Shown here: piece by piece, positions 49,381 through 58,590 of the stretch
How positions within the stretch are numbered: the first letter of the stretch is position 1
Layout of the letters: each line of letters opens with the position of its first letter
DNA from: Lachnospiraceae bacterium
GTDB lineage: Bacteria > Bacillota > Clostridia > Lachnospirales > Lachnospiraceae
Direction: 5' to 3'
NCBI GenBank assembly: GCA_029338875.1
Contig: JAQYBF010000070.1
Span: forward strand, 1-61,351
Length of the DNA stretch: 61,351 bases
Translations under genes and position numbers: made by a program
The notes under the pieces: generated by a model
The model's input: only the letters and a program-made list of their open reading frames with translations
Told to the model about the DNA's origin: nothing
The model's database searches: none

Positions 49381-50409
49381 ATGACCATTCGGGAACAGAT
49401 TGAAACAATTCAGGCAGAAACCCTAAGCCCTTATGCAACTCTGAGCCAGAATTCCAGGGGCCGTGACCGGGAAGAACCCCAGTGCGATATCCGCCCTCTC
49501 TTTCAGAGAGACCGGGACCGGATTCTCCACTGCAAGTCCTTCCGAAGACTGAAGAACAAGACCCAGGTTTTTCTGACGCCTCTGGGCGACCATTACCGGA
49601 CCCGTCTTTCCCATACCCTGGAAGTATCACAGATTGCAAGAACCATCGTCAAGGCCTTACGGTTAAATGAAGACCTGACCGAGGCCATCGCCTTAGGCCA
49701 CGATCTGGGCCATACCCCCTTCGGCCATGCCGGAGAGCGGACACTGAACAAGAAGCTGAAAGGCGGTTTCCGCCATAATGAGCAGTCGGTCCGGATCGTT
49801 GAGAAGCTGGAAAAGGACGGCCAGGGACTGAATCTGACCTGGGAGGTCCGGGATGGCATTTTAAACCATGAGCTGGAGCTGCATCCCCATACGCCGGAGG
49901 GACAGGCCGTCCGTCTGGCGGACAAGATCGCCTATGTCAATGCGGATATCGATGACAGCATCCGGGCGGAAATTTTAAGCGAGGATATGATTCCTCTGGA
50001 AATCCGGAAAACCCTGGGCAAAAACGGTCACGACCGTCTGAACACACTGGTTCACGATGTCATTGTCAACAGCTATGACAAACCGGAAATCTGCATGTCC
50101 GATGAGATCTATGATGCCCTGATTGACCTTCGAACGTTCCTCTTTGATTCGGTCTATACCAATCCGGTGGCCAAGGGAGAAGAGGTTAAGGCCGGCCGTA
50201 TGCTGGATGGTCTCTTTGATTTCTATATGGATCATGCAGACGAGATGCCGGATCTGATTCCGGCCAAATACATGCGGTCTTACCAGAAGGGCGAGGTCGA
50301 AAAGGACCGGATGATCGCGGACTATATTTCGGGTATGACGGATCAGTATGCGGTCACCAAATTCAACGAACTCTTCATGCCTCAGGCCTGGCAGGTCGAC
50401 GGTTTCTGA
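49381..50409 (+). CDS. dgt: dGTPase-like HD phosphohydrolase
   Basis: A 342-residue deoxyguanosinetriphosphate triphosphohydrolase-like protein: RDRDRILHCKSFRRLKNKTQVF, then the HD metal site H in SHTLEVSQIART, HD in ALGHDLGHTPFGHAGE and a later D in RLADKIAYVNADIDD. It hydrolyses dNTPs to nucleosides and triphosphate. It is often found upstream of dnaG and rpoD in Clostridia, as here. A very strong GGGAGGGAGG ribosome site precedes the ATG. Confidence 0.93.
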   Translation: MTIREQIETIQAETLSPYATLSQNSRGRDREEPQCDIRPLFQRDRDRILHCKSFRRLKNKTQVFLTPLGDHYRTRLSHTLEVSQIARTIVKALRLNEDLTEAIALGHDLGHTPFGHAGERTLNKKLKGGFRHNEQSVRIVEKLEKDGQGLNLTWEVRDGILNHELELHPHTPEGQAVRLADKIAYVNADIDDSIRAEILSEDMIPLEIRKTLGKNGHDRLNTLVHDVIVNSYDKPEICMSDEIYDALIDLRTFLFDSVYTNPVAKGEEVKAGRMLDGLFDFYMDHADEMPDLIPAKYMRSYQKGEVEKDRMIADYISGMTDQYAVTKFNELFMPQAWQVDGF

Positions 50410-50443
50410 TTGCTGGTTTACATTCAGCAGGGTTCTGCTGAGG

Positions 50444-50488
50444 GAGGATCGCGGGAGTGCGAAGCACGAAGCGATCCGGTTATCATAC
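50444..50488 (+). repeat. dispersed repeat, copy 2, hairpin
   Basis: GGATCGC (50446-50452) pairs with GCGATCC (50471-50477), enclosing GTGC-GAA-GCAC. The sequence is related to 30256-30300. Another small hairpin, CAGCAG/CTGCTG, is at 50425-50440. Confidence 0.75.
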
Positions 50489-50533
50489 TTATGACACCCA
50501 CATCATGATATGACTTATATAACGAGATAAAAG

Positions 50534-52363
50534 ATGCCAAGATATTCGGATGAAATAATTGAAGAAGTCAGGGAGAAAAATGACATCCTCGATGTGATCG
50601 GCCAGTATGTCCATCTGGAGCGGCGGGGGTCTACCTATTTCGGCCTCTGTCCCTTCCATTCGGAGAAGACGCCGTCCTTTTCCGTGACACCGTCCAAGGG
50701 CATGTATTACTGCTTCGGCTGTCACAAGGGCGGCAATGTCTTTACCTTCCTCATGGAGAAGGAGAATATGTCCTTCCCTGAGGCAGTCGAGGAGCTGGCC
50801 AACCGGGCCGGTGTCGACCTTCCCAAAAGAGAGATGAGCCGGGACGAAAAGGCCAGACAGACCAGAAGAGAGCAGCTCCTGGCCGTCCATAAGGATGCGG
50901 CCACCTACTTCTACCGCCTCCTCCATTCCCCGGAGGGGAAGATCGGCCTCAAGTATTTTCAGGAACGGAAGCTGACCCCTGAGATCATGACCAAATTCGG
51001 TCTGGGCTTTTCCGGCACCCGAAGCGACGGCCTCTACCAGTATCTGAAGGGGCAGGGCTATAAGGATGACCTTTTAAAGGATTCCGGCCTTATTACCTAC
51101 CGGGACGACCGCGGCCCCAAGGACCGCTTCTGGAACCGGGTTATATTTCCCATTATGGACCCGAGAAGACATGTCATTGCCTTCGGCGGACGGGTCATGG
51201 GAAGTCCGGGCGAGCATACGCCCAAGTATCTGAACTCGCCGGAGACCGAGATTTTCAATAAAAGAAAGACCCTCTACGGCATGCACATTGCCAGGGGTTC
51301 GAGGAGAAGGGAATTCATCCTCTGCGAGGGCTACATGGATGTCATCTCCATGCACCAGGGCGGCTTTGACAATACGGTCGCATCGCTCGGCACGGCTCTG
51401 ACCGAGGAAAATGTAGCGGTTCTGAAGAATTACCGAAAGCCGGTCCTTCTTTCCTATGACAGCGACGGTGCCGGCGTGGATGCGGCCCTGAAGGCCATCC
51501 GCCTCTTCCGCAAGGCCGGCATTGCCTGCCGGGTCATCAACATGAGGCCCTATAAGGACCCGGATGAATTCTTAAAAGCCCTGGGCCCGGAGGAATACGA
51601 GAAGCGGATCGAGACGGCCGAAAATGCCTTCCTCTATGAGATCCGCATGCTGATGCGGGATTATGATCTGAAGGATCCCCAGCAGAAGACGGATTTCCAG
51701 GTCGCCATGGCCGACCGGGTCATTGAAACCTTCCCGGAGGAGATGGAGCGGAACAATTATATCGATGTCCTCTGCCGGGACTATCAGATGCCCCGGGAGA
51801 GCTTCTTAAAGCTTCTGGCCGAGGAAGTGACAAAGGGCGTCCGTGCGGACCCTGAGCCGGAGGAGATCGGCCCCGCGCCCCTGCCGGTTCAGAGAAGACA
51901 GGCCCGGCTCCAGTCGAAGGATGAGGGCTATCAGGAATCGGAGCGGCTGCTTCTGTCCTGGATGGCCGAATATCCGGATGTCCTGGATCAGGTCCGGGAT
52001 TATCTCAAGCCTTCGGACTTTACCGAGGGAGTTCACCGGGATCTGGCCGAGGATATCTACCAGGGGAAGAATCTGGAGGAAGGATACAATCCGGCGGCAT
52101 TGGTCACCCATTATGAGCTGGAGGACGAGCAGGCCGAGGTGGCAAGAATTTTCCATACGGGAGAGAATCTTTTGGAGACTCCGGATGACTGGGCCAAGGC
52201 CCTGAGTGAGACCGTTTTCCGCCTGAAGGAACGGGCCATTCAGGAGGAAGAGAAGAGGATGGACCCAAGAGATCCGACAAAGTTCAACCGGATTATAGAG
52301 AACAAGAATCTGCTTCAGAAGCTGAAACAGACAAAATTCACGGCTCCGGCCGGGAGGAAGTAG
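50534..52363 (+). CDS. dnaG: DNA primase
   Basis: A 609-residue primase: zinc-binding CHC2 domain at the start (LCPFHSEKTPSFSVTPSKGMYYCFGCHKGG, about 36-65), RNA polymerase core, TOPRIM metal-binding region (FILCEGYMDVISMHQGGFDN, then VLLSYDSDGAGVDAALKA, about 257-330), and a C-terminal helicase-interaction region from about 470. It makes primers for replication. It stands in the classic dnaG-rpoD order. The ribosome site is weak (ACGAGATAAAAG). Confidence 0.96.
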   Translation: MPRYSDEIIEEVREKNDILDVIGQYVHLERRGSTYFGLCPFHSEKTPSFSVTPSKGMYYCFGCHKGGNVFTFLMEKENMSFPEAVEELANRAGVDLPKREMSRDEKARQTRREQLLAVHKDAATYFYRLLHSPEGKIGLKYFQERKLTPEIMTKFGLGFSGTRSDGLYQYLKGQGYKDDLLKDSGLITYRDDRGPKDRFWNRVIFPIMDPRRHVIAFGGRVMGSPGEHTPKYLNSPETEIFNKRKTLYGMHIARGSRRREFILCEGYMDVISMHQGGFDNTVASLGTALTEENVAVLKNYRKPVLLSYDSDGAGVDAALKAIRLFRKAGIACRVINMRPYKDPDEFLKALGPEEYEKRIETAENAFLYEIRMLMRDYDLKDPQQKTDFQVAMADRVIETFPEEMERNNYIDVLCRDYQMPRESFLKLLAEEVTKGVRADPEPEEIGPAPLPVQRRQARLQSKDEGYQESERLLLSWMAEYPDVLDQVRDYLKPSDFTEGVHRDLAEDIYQGKNLEEGYNPAALVTHYELEDEQAEVARIFHTGENLLETPDDWAKALSETVFRLKERAIQEEEKRMDPRDPTKFNRIIENKNLLQKLKQTKFTAPAGRK

Positions 52364-52417
52364 GCTGAGAGAAAATCCGAAGAGGTTTTTCATATAGTTA
52401 CATAGAAGGAGATCACC

Positions 52418-53737
52418 ATGGCAGCAAAGAGCGCCGAAGAGAACAAGAAGATTCGTTCTGCAGAGGAGAGTAAAAACATGGAAAAAGATGCAGTAAAGGA
52501 TTCTGAGAAGAAGACCAAGACAGCAGAGAAGTCCGAAACGAAGACCGCAGGGAAGACTGCTTCCAAGGCCAAGACAAAGTCCGCCGGGAAAAAGAAGACC
52601 AAGGCCGAAAAGCCCAAGGAAAAGACGGTTGAAGAAGCCGGCAAGGATGAGATGTCCAGACGTCTCCAGGAGCTTCTTGCCGATGCCAGGAAGAACAACA
52701 ATGTCCTGGATTATTCCATGATCAATTCCCATTTCCAGGGCTTGAAGCTTCGCGATGAGCAGTTTGATCTGATCCTGGATTTCCTGGAGAAGAACAATAT
52801 CGATATCATGCGTGAGGACGATACCGATGACGATGACGATGACATTGATCTGTCCGAAGAGGATGAGGTTGATACCGCCAATATCGACCTGTCGGTTCCG
52901 GACGGTGTCTCCATCGAGGATCCGGTCCGCATGTACTTAAAGGAAATCGGAAAGGTCCCTCTTCTGACAGCAGATGAGGAGATCGAGCTTGCCAAGCGGA
53001 TGGAGCTCGGTGATGAGTCCGCCAAACAGCGTCTGGCCGAGGCCAATCTTCGTCTGGTTGTTTCCATTGCCAAGCGTTATGTCGGCAGAGGCATGCTTTT
53101 CCTGGATCTGATCCAGGAAGGAAACCTGGGTCTGATCAAGGCTGTTGAGAAGTTTGACTACCGTAAGGGCTACAAGTTCTCCACCTATGCAACCTGGTGG
53201 ATCCGTCAGGCTATCACCCGTGCCATCGCTGACCAGGCCCGGACCATCCGTATCCCGGTTCATATGGTTGAGACCATTAACAAGCAGGTCCGTGTGGCAC
53301 GTCAGCTGCTCCAGGAGTTAGGCCGTGAGCCTACTCCGGAAGAGATCGCCGAGAAGATGGATATCTCTGTTGACCGTGTTCGTGAGATTCTGAAGATTTC
53401 TCAGGAGCCGGTTTCTCTGGAGACACCTATCGGTGAAGAGGAAGACTCTCATCTCGGTGACTTCATTCAGGATGATAACGCACCGGTTCCCGCTGATGCG
53501 GCTACCTTCACCCTTCTGAAGGAACAGCTTCAGGAAGTCCTGGGCACTCTGACTGAGAGAGAGCAGAAGGTTCTGATTCTCCGCTTTGGTCTGGAGGACG
53601 GCCGTTCCAGAACTCTTGAGGAAGTCGGCAAGGAATTCAATGTCACCCGTGAGAGGATCCGGCAGATCGAAGCCAAGGCTCTGCGTAAGCTTCGTCATCC
53701 CAGCCGTTCCCGCAAGCTGAAGGACTATCTGGAGTAA
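52418..53737 (+). CDS. rpoD: primary sigma factor RpoD/SigA
   Basis: A 439-residue sigma-70. An unusual Lys/Ala/Glu/Thr-rich, probably disordered, N-terminal extension (about 1-75) precedes region 1.1; an Asp-run follows (about 130-147). Conserved core from [21 protein letters not shown], region 2 ([54 protein letters not shown]), region 3, and region 4 ([48 protein letters not shown]). It directs most transcription, matching the TTGACA/TATAAT promoters seen here. AGAAGGAG precedes the ATG. The stop overlaps the trmK start (TAATG). Confidence 0.97.
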   Translation: MAAKSAEENKKIRSAEESKNMEKDAVKDSEKKTKTAEKSETKTAGKTASKAKTKSAGKKKTKAEKPKEKTVEEAGKDEMSRRLQELLADARKNNNVLDYSMINSHFQGLKLRDEQFDLILDFLEKNNIDIMREDDTDDDDDDIDLSEEDEVDTANIDLSVPDGVSIEDPVRMYLKEIGKVPLLTADEEIELAKRMELGDESAKQRLAEANLRLVVSIAKRYVGRGMLFLDLIQEGNLGLIKAVEKFDYRKGYKFSTYATWWIRQAITRAIADQARTIRIPVHMVETINKQVRVARQLLQELGREPTPEEIAEKMDISVDRVREILKISQEPVSLETPIGEEEDSHLGDFIQDDNAPVPADAATFTLLKEQLQEVLGTLTEREQKVLILRFGLEDGRSRTLEEVGKEFNVTRERIRQIEAKALRKLRHPSRSRKLKDYLE

Positions 53738-54663
53738 TGAAGATGGAAAACAGGGATAAGGAAGTTATGGAAACAACTGTCACCCAAAGAGAAGAGACAG
53801 GGATGGAGGGCCTTCACCCTCTGTCTCCCCGTCTTCAGGCCTTATATGATATGGTTCCCGAGGATCTGAAGCTCGCTGATATCGGAACCGACCACGGCTG
53901 GCTCCCCATTGATCTGGTAAAAAGCGGCCGGATTCCGTCCGCCATTGCCATGGATTTAAGAGAAGGCCCTCTGGACCGGGCAAAGACCCATATCGAAGAA
54001 GAGGGCCTGGCCGGAAAAATCGAGACCCGTCTGTCCGACGGCTTCTCGGAATTTCAGGCCGGTGAGGCCGACTGTGCTGTGATTTCCGGCATGGGCGGCA
54101 TTGTCATGCAGAGGATCCTGAGAGAAGCGAAGGACAAGCTTTCTTCCCTCCAGGTCCTGATTCTTCAGCCCCAGTCCGAGATCCCGGAATTCCGGGAATT
54201 CCTCCATGTAGAGGGTTTCCGTCTGGTCGATGAGGAAATCGCCGAGGAAGAGGAAAAGTTCTATTTTCTCATGAAGGTTCTCCCTCCGGTGATTGCTTCT
54301 ACAAATATAGACCAGAAGGAAGATCAGAATTCTAAGCCTTCTGCAGCAGTAGCAGAAGATCGGAATGCGAATACTTCGGCAGAAGGATTGAAGCCTGCAG
54401 ATCTGGCATCCTTCTGGAGAAGCCAGGGTCTGCCTCAGCCGCTCTGCTTAAAGCTTGGTTTTAAATTTGGACCGGTTCTTCTTATGAAAAAGGATCCGGC
54501 GCTGAAGCGCTACCTCCACCATGAGTCGGACATTCAGATGGAGATTGCCCGTTCTCTCGAGCAGGCAGACAACCAAGATGAACGGATCCGGACGCGCCTT
54601 AAGAATCTTCGGGAGGACATGGCTCTCCTGAATCTGGCTCTGCAGATCGTAGAAAGAAAGTAA
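53737..54663 (+). CDS. trmK: tRNA (adenine-22-N1)-methyltransferase
   Basis: A 308-residue SAM-dependent methyltransferase of the TrmK/YqfN family: motif I LADIGTDHGWLPIDLVKSG, VDLREGPL-like MDLREGPLDRAK, ISGMGGIVMQRIL and LILQPQSEIPEFREFL. The C-terminal part forms the coiled coil typical of TrmK. A low-complexity insert (about 185-220, Asn/Ala/Glu-rich) is not typical and holds an exact AAATATAGACC (54303-54313). The first ATG overlaps the rpoD stop by one base, so expression is coupled; internal ATGs (e.g. MEGLHPLSP) are alternative starts. Confidence 0.9.
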   Translation: MKMENRDKEVMETTVTQREETGMEGLHPLSPRLQALYDMVPEDLKLADIGTDHGWLPIDLVKSGRIPSAIAMDLREGPLDRAKTHIEEEGLAGKIETRLSDGFSEFQAGEADCAVISGMGGIVMQRILREAKDKLSSLQVLILQPQSEIPEFREFLHVEGFRLVDEEIAEEEEKFYFLMKVLPPVIASTNIDQKEDQNSKPSAAVAEDRNANTSAEGLKPADLASFWRSQGLPQPLCLKLGFKFGPVLLMKKDPALKRYLHHESDIQMEIARSLEQADNQDERIRTRLKNLREDMALLNLALQIVERK

Positions 54664-54708
54664 GGAAAATCAGCCGGACGGTCTTCTTGGCATCCGGTTT
54701 TCCTTTTT
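54664..54708 (+). terminator. terminator after trmK
   Basis: GGAAAAT and CCGGA pair with TCCGG and TTTTCC around CGGTCTTCTTGGCA, and T residues follow. Confidence 0.6.
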
Positions 54709-54758
54709 CAGATGGAAATCAAATTTGAAATTGTGATTTTACAGGGGCAAGGAAAGTT

Positions 54759-55562
54759 ATGACACTTGGTAATCTGTACAAGGAGCTGGATTCCCTGGCT
54801 CCTTTTTGTGATCAGGAGGACTGGGACAATTCCGGTCTTCAGGTCGGCCGGTCGGACTGGAAGGCAGACCGGATTCTGCTCTGCGTGGATGTCACAAAAG
54901 AGGTCATTGACCGGGCGGAGGAATGGAAGGCAGATGTCATTTTAAGCCACCATCCTCTGATATTTCATGGTATCAATACGGTCAGCGACCGGGATTTCGT
55001 CGGACAGAGAATTCTCCGCCTGGCTGAAGACCGGATCGGCTATATTGCCATGCACACCTGCTTTGACAAATGCGGTATGCGGGATGCCATCGATCAGAGA
55101 CTGGGATTTACAGAGGGCCCGCTCTTTCATGATGACGGAAGCCGGAGAGAAACACCCTGCCAGCCCCTGGATCCTTTGGCCATGATGGGCTCGGTTTCGA
55201 ATCTGAAGGAAGAGATGAGCCTGTCCTCTCTCTGCGAATTTGTGAAAAAACAGTTTGATATTCCACACGTCCGTCTCTTTGGCGATCCCGAAAAGAAGGT
55301 TCGCCGGATCTCTGTGATCGGAGGCTCCGGAAAGAGTGAAATTCCTGCAGCGCTTGAGGCCGGCGCGGATGTCCTGATTACCGGGGACATCGATCATCAC
55401 AGCGGAATTGATGCTGTGACCCAGGGCCTTTCTGTGATCGATGCCGGCCATTACGGACTGGAGCATGTCTTCATGGATTACATGGAGGAAGCCTTAGAGA
55501 GACGCCTGCCGGATCTTCAAATCGAGAAGATGCCGGTCTGCGAGCCTTTTCTTGTTATGTAA
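54759..55562 (+). CDS. NIF3-like dinuclear metal protein
   Basis: A 267-residue NIF3/YqfO/YbgI family protein (often named GTP cyclohydrolase I type 2). It has PFCDQEDWDNSGLQVGR, the metal-site VILSHHPLIFHGI, IAMHTCFDKC, and the C-terminal LITGDIDHHSGIDA and VIDAGHYGLEHV. Biochemical role is unsettled. In Firmicutes it regularly follows trmK. GCAAGGAAAG precedes the ATG. It lacks the central PII-like insert seen in longer B. subtilis YqfO. Confidence 0.92.
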   Translation: MTLGNLYKELDSLAPFCDQEDWDNSGLQVGRSDWKADRILLCVDVTKEVIDRAEEWKADVILSHHPLIFHGINTVSDRDFVGQRILRLAEDRIGYIAMHTCFDKCGMRDAIDQRLGFTEGPLFHDDGSRRETPCQPLDPLAMMGSVSNLKEEMSLSSLCEFVKKQFDIPHVRLFGDPEKKVRRISVIGGSGKSEIPAALEAGADVLITGDIDHHSGIDAVTQGLSVIDAGHYGLEHVFMDYMEEALERRLPDLQIEKMPVCEPFLVM

Positions 55563-55685
55563 TTTCAGAATCATTTGGATTTTCCGTACAGGAATATATT
55601 TTTTGATTATGGCAGGCCTGAAATAAAAGAAGGTCATACAAGGAAAATCTGACAATAATGTGAACTTTAGGGAGTGATGCGATTT

Positions 55686-57335
55686 ATGGAAATCAAGGTT
55701 AAAGAAAAAACCTATCAGGTCCCTGACAAGTCCAGCTATCGCTATCTGGCGGACCTGGTGAAAAAAGAATATAAGGATGATATTGTACTGGCCAAGCAGG
55801 ATAACCGCCTGCATGAGCTGGTTTCGGAAATTGAGAACGACCACCCGGTGACCATGATCACGACCGGTAATATCGACGGACGGAGAGCTTACCGGAGATC
55901 CATGGTCCTTCTCATGCAGAAAGCCATTGACCTGATTCTTCCGGATGAAACTCCGGATATCCAGGTTCTCTTCTCTCTGGATCAGGCCTATTTCTGCCGG
56001 CTGGAAGCAAAGACGCCTTTGGATCAGGACTTACTTTCCAAACTGAAGGACACCATGCAGAGCCTGGTCGAGATGGATTATCCGATCCGCAAATATACGA
56101 CCAGTACCAGAGAGGCCCGGGAGATCTTTCAGAAGGCCAAGATGCCCAATAAGGAGCGCCTGCTCAAATACCGCAGTGCATCCACTATTCATCTCTATGA
56201 TCTCTGCGGCTGCAAGGATTATTTCTATGGCTACATGGTTCCATCGACCGGCTTCTTACGCTATTTTGATCTGAAGCTCTATGAGGACGGCTTCGTTCTC
56301 CTTTTCCCCTATAAGGATGCCAGAGTCGTGGCCGATTTCAATCCTTCAAAGAAACTCTATCTGACCCAGCGCCATTCGGGCGGCTGGAGCGAGGAACTTG
56401 GAATTCCAACCGTCGGCGCCTTAAACGATGCGGTTTCCCACGGCGGAGCCAGGGACATCATTCTCATGTCCGAGGCTCAGATGGAGGAGCGGATCGGAAA
56501 CCTGGCCCGGCAGATCGCAGGAGACCCCAAGAAGCGTTTTGTCATGATCGCAGGCCCTTCTTCCTCGGGAAAAACCTCCTTTTCCTACCGTCTGTCCACC
56601 CAGCTGAGAGCCCAGGGCGTCACCCCGCATCCCCTTTCTCTGGATGATTACTACATGGACCGGGAGCGTTGCCCCAGGGATCCTGTAACCGGAGAAATCG
56701 ATCTTGAGAGCATCGACTGCCTGGATATCGAGCTTTTCAACCAGGATATGACAGCTCTTCTCCGGGGAGAACGGGTAGAGCTTCCGGTCTTCAATTTCAA
56801 GACCGGAAAGAGTGAGCGCCGGGGCCGCTTCATGCAGCTTGGCAAGGGCGATGTCATGGTCATCGAGGGCATTCACGGACTGAACGACCGCCTGTCCTAT
56901 ATGATCCCGAGGGAAAATAAGTTCCGGATCTATATTTCCGCCCTGACTCAGCTGTCAATCGACGAGCATAATCCTCTGTCGACCACAGACGGACGTCTGA
57001 TCCGGCGGATTGTCAGAGATTCGAGGACCCGGGGGACTTCGGCGGAGGAAACCTTAAAGATGTGGCACAGTGTCCGGGCCGGCGAGGAGAAGAACATCTT
57101 CCCCTTCCAGGACGGAGCGGATGTGATCTTCAATTCGGCCCTGATCTACGAGATGGCCGTGTTGAAGCTCTATGCTCTGCCTCAGCTTTATGGCATTGAG
57201 GAGGACAGTCCCATGTATCCGGAGGCAGTCCGCCTGATCAAGCTCCTCCAGTATTTCCTGTCCATACCGCCGGAAGACATCAACAATACGTCCCTGGTCA
57301 GGGAATTTATCGGAGGGTCGGTTTTCCCGGTATAA
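55686..57335 (+). CDS. nucleoside kinase with TGS/ThrRS-like N-terminal region
   Basis: A 549-residue protein: an N-terminal TGS-like domain (MEIKVKEKTYQVPDKSSYRYLADLV), a threonyl-tRNA-synthetase-like second domain, and a uridine kinase/phosphoribulokinase domain from about residue 285, with Walker A MIAGPSSSGKTSFS, LDDYYMDRERCPRD and VIEGIHGLND. This fusion is a known family in Clostridia and Thermotogales. ATG 55686 is preceded by AGGGAG at 12 nt; ATG 55677 or GTG 55674 are alternatives closer to that site. Single gene before rnpB. Confidence 0.88.
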   Translation: MEIKVKEKTYQVPDKSSYRYLADLVKKEYKDDIVLAKQDNRLHELVSEIENDHPVTMITTGNIDGRRAYRRSMVLLMQKAIDLILPDETPDIQVLFSLDQAYFCRLEAKTPLDQDLLSKLKDTMQSLVEMDYPIRKYTTSTREAREIFQKAKMPNKERLLKYRSASTIHLYDLCGCKDYFYGYMVPSTGFLRYFDLKLYEDGFVLLFPYKDARVVADFNPSKKLYLTQRHSGGWSEELGIPTVGALNDAVSHGGARDIILMSEAQMEERIGNLARQIAGDPKKRFVMIAGPSSSGKTSFSYRLSTQLRAQGVTPHPLSLDDYYMDRERCPRDPVTGEIDLESIDCLDIELFNQDMTALLRGERVELPVFNFKTGKSERRGRFMQLGKGDVMVIEGIHGLNDRLSYMIPRENKFRIYISALTQLSIDEHNPLSTTDGRLIRRIVRDSRTRGTSAEETLKMWHSVRAGEEKNIFPFQDGADVIFNSALIYEMAVLKLYALPQLYGIEEDSPMYPEAVRLIKLLQYFLSIPPEDINNTSLVREFIGGSVFPV

Positions 57336-57444
57336 AGCTTTTCTATATGGCAGTTCTGAAAAGAGTATCCTGACAGGTCTTAGAGGAATTCTTTTAAACA
57401 CTGCTTCTGAAGAAAATTTCAGATTGCTTTCGCAAAGAAAAGAC

Positions 57445-57474
57445 TTGTCGGACGGCCGGCCTCTCATGTATAAT
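57445..57474 (+). promoter_or_regulatory. rnpB promoter
   Basis: TATAAT (57469-57474) with TTGTCG 18 nt upstream; predicted start is at the first bases of the P1 helix. Confidence 0.75.
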
Positions 57475-57483
57475 AGTCATTCG

Positions 57484-57823
57484 GTAAAAGCAGGACAGAT
57501 GATCGCTGCCGCCTTCGGGCGGGAGAGGAAAGTCCGGGCTTCACAGGGCAAGGATGGCGGATAACGTCCGCCGGAGGCGACTCCCGAGACAGTGCAGCAG
57601 AGATATACCGCCGGCTTCCAGCCGGTAAGGGTGAAAAGGCGGTGTAAGAGACCACCGATTTCCTGGTAACAGGGAATGCCATGTAAACCTCATCCGAAGC
57701 AAGTCCAAGTCGGAACGTACGCGGCCCGCCAGTTCCAGGTTGGACGCTTGAGGCGTCTGGCGACAGGCGTCCTAGATAGATGATCATCCAACGACATAAC
57801 CCGGCTTACCGTTCTGCTTTTAC
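57484..57823 (+). ncRNA. rnpB: RNase P RNA (class A)
   Basis: Catalytic RNA that matures tRNA 5' ends. GTAAAAGCAG (57484-57493) pairs with CTGCTTTTAC (57814-57823) as helix P1. The conserved GAGAGGAAAGTCCGGGCT is near 57523-57540, GGTAAGGGTGAAAAGG near 57625, and the final CGACATAACCCGGCTTA near 57792-57808 completes the core. Length about 340 nt. Confidence 0.95.
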
Positions 57824-57844
57824 TTTTTATTCTGAAAATCATGA

Positions 57845-57878
57845 CCCTCCCGGCACCAAAACCGGGAGGGCCTTTTTT
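57845..57878 (+). terminator. rnpB terminator
   Basis: CCCTCCCGG-CACCAAAA-CCGGGAGGG is a perfect 9-bp stem followed by CC and six T residues. Confidence 0.92.
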
Positions 57879-57932
57879 GTGAAAAAGAAAAGTCTTCTTT
57901 CTTAAATGTTTCTTAAATCCGACCCGCTTCCA

Positions 57933-57960
57933 TTGACAGTGCCGGTCTGAACCTTAAAAT
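57933..57960 (+). promoter_or_regulatory. promoter of the zinc-ribbon gene group
   Basis: TTGACA (57933-57938) and TAAAAT (57955-57960) are 16 nt apart, 46 nt upstream of the start codon. Confidence 0.65.
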
Positions 57961-58006
57961 TAGTATAGACTGAATTTCTGATACTTCGAAGGAAGGAGAG
58001 ATCTGT

Positions 58007-58486
58007 ATGGGTTATAGATTTCAGAGATGGCTTTCCGGAAGGAACGGCATGGATGCCCTGGCCAAGACCAGTCTTATTGCAAGCCTGGTTCTTTTTATTA
58101 TCACAATGATCACAAGAAGTCAGCTTTTATATTTTCTGACGCTTCTGCTTCTCTTTTACGCATGTTTTCGGACCTTTTCCCGTAACCTGTCCAAACGTTA
58201 TTATGAGAACCAGAAATTCCTGCAGATGACAGCGCACACCAGGGATTTCTTTAAGAATTTCAAGGATATCGGCTGGAAGACCCGGGCCTTTTTCACAGAG
58301 CTCGGAAGAAAGATCCGTTTCGGAAGCAATGCCTCCCAGGCCCGTGCCGAAGAGAGAAAACGGGACCGGGCATTTCGAATCTATGCCTGCCCGACCTGCG
58401 GACAGAAGGTCAGGGTTCCCAGAGGCAAGGGCAGGATCGAGATCCGCTGCCCCAAGTGCCAGACGACCTTTATCAAGCGGACCTGA
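58007..58486 (+). CDS. membrane-anchored zinc-ribbon protein
   Basis: A 159-residue protein with two closely spaced membrane segments (about 20-36 and 38-54), a basic helical region (about 60-120) and a C-terminal zinc ribbon: CPTCG and CPKCQ separated by 18 residues. Similar small proteins occur widely in Lachnospiraceae without known function. The zinc ribbon resembles those of RNA- or membrane-associated regulators. GAAGGAAGGAGAG precedes the ATG. It may start an operon with the next two genes. Confidence 0.8.
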   Translation: MGYRFQRWLSGRNGMDALAKTSLIASLVLFIITMITRSQLLYFLTLLLLFYACFRTFSRNLSKRYYENQKFLQMTAHTRDFFKNFKDIGWKTRAFFTELGRKIRFGSNASQARAEERKRDRAFRIYACPTCGQKVRVPRGKGRIEIRCPKCQTTFIKRT

Positions 58487-58590
58487 GGAAGAAGAAATTT
58501 CGGGAGAAATCAGAAGCTTTCCTGAATTATATGATCTGCCTTTTGCCTGTGAGTAAAAGGACGTAAGAACTGTGCAAGAAAGTGTTATAG

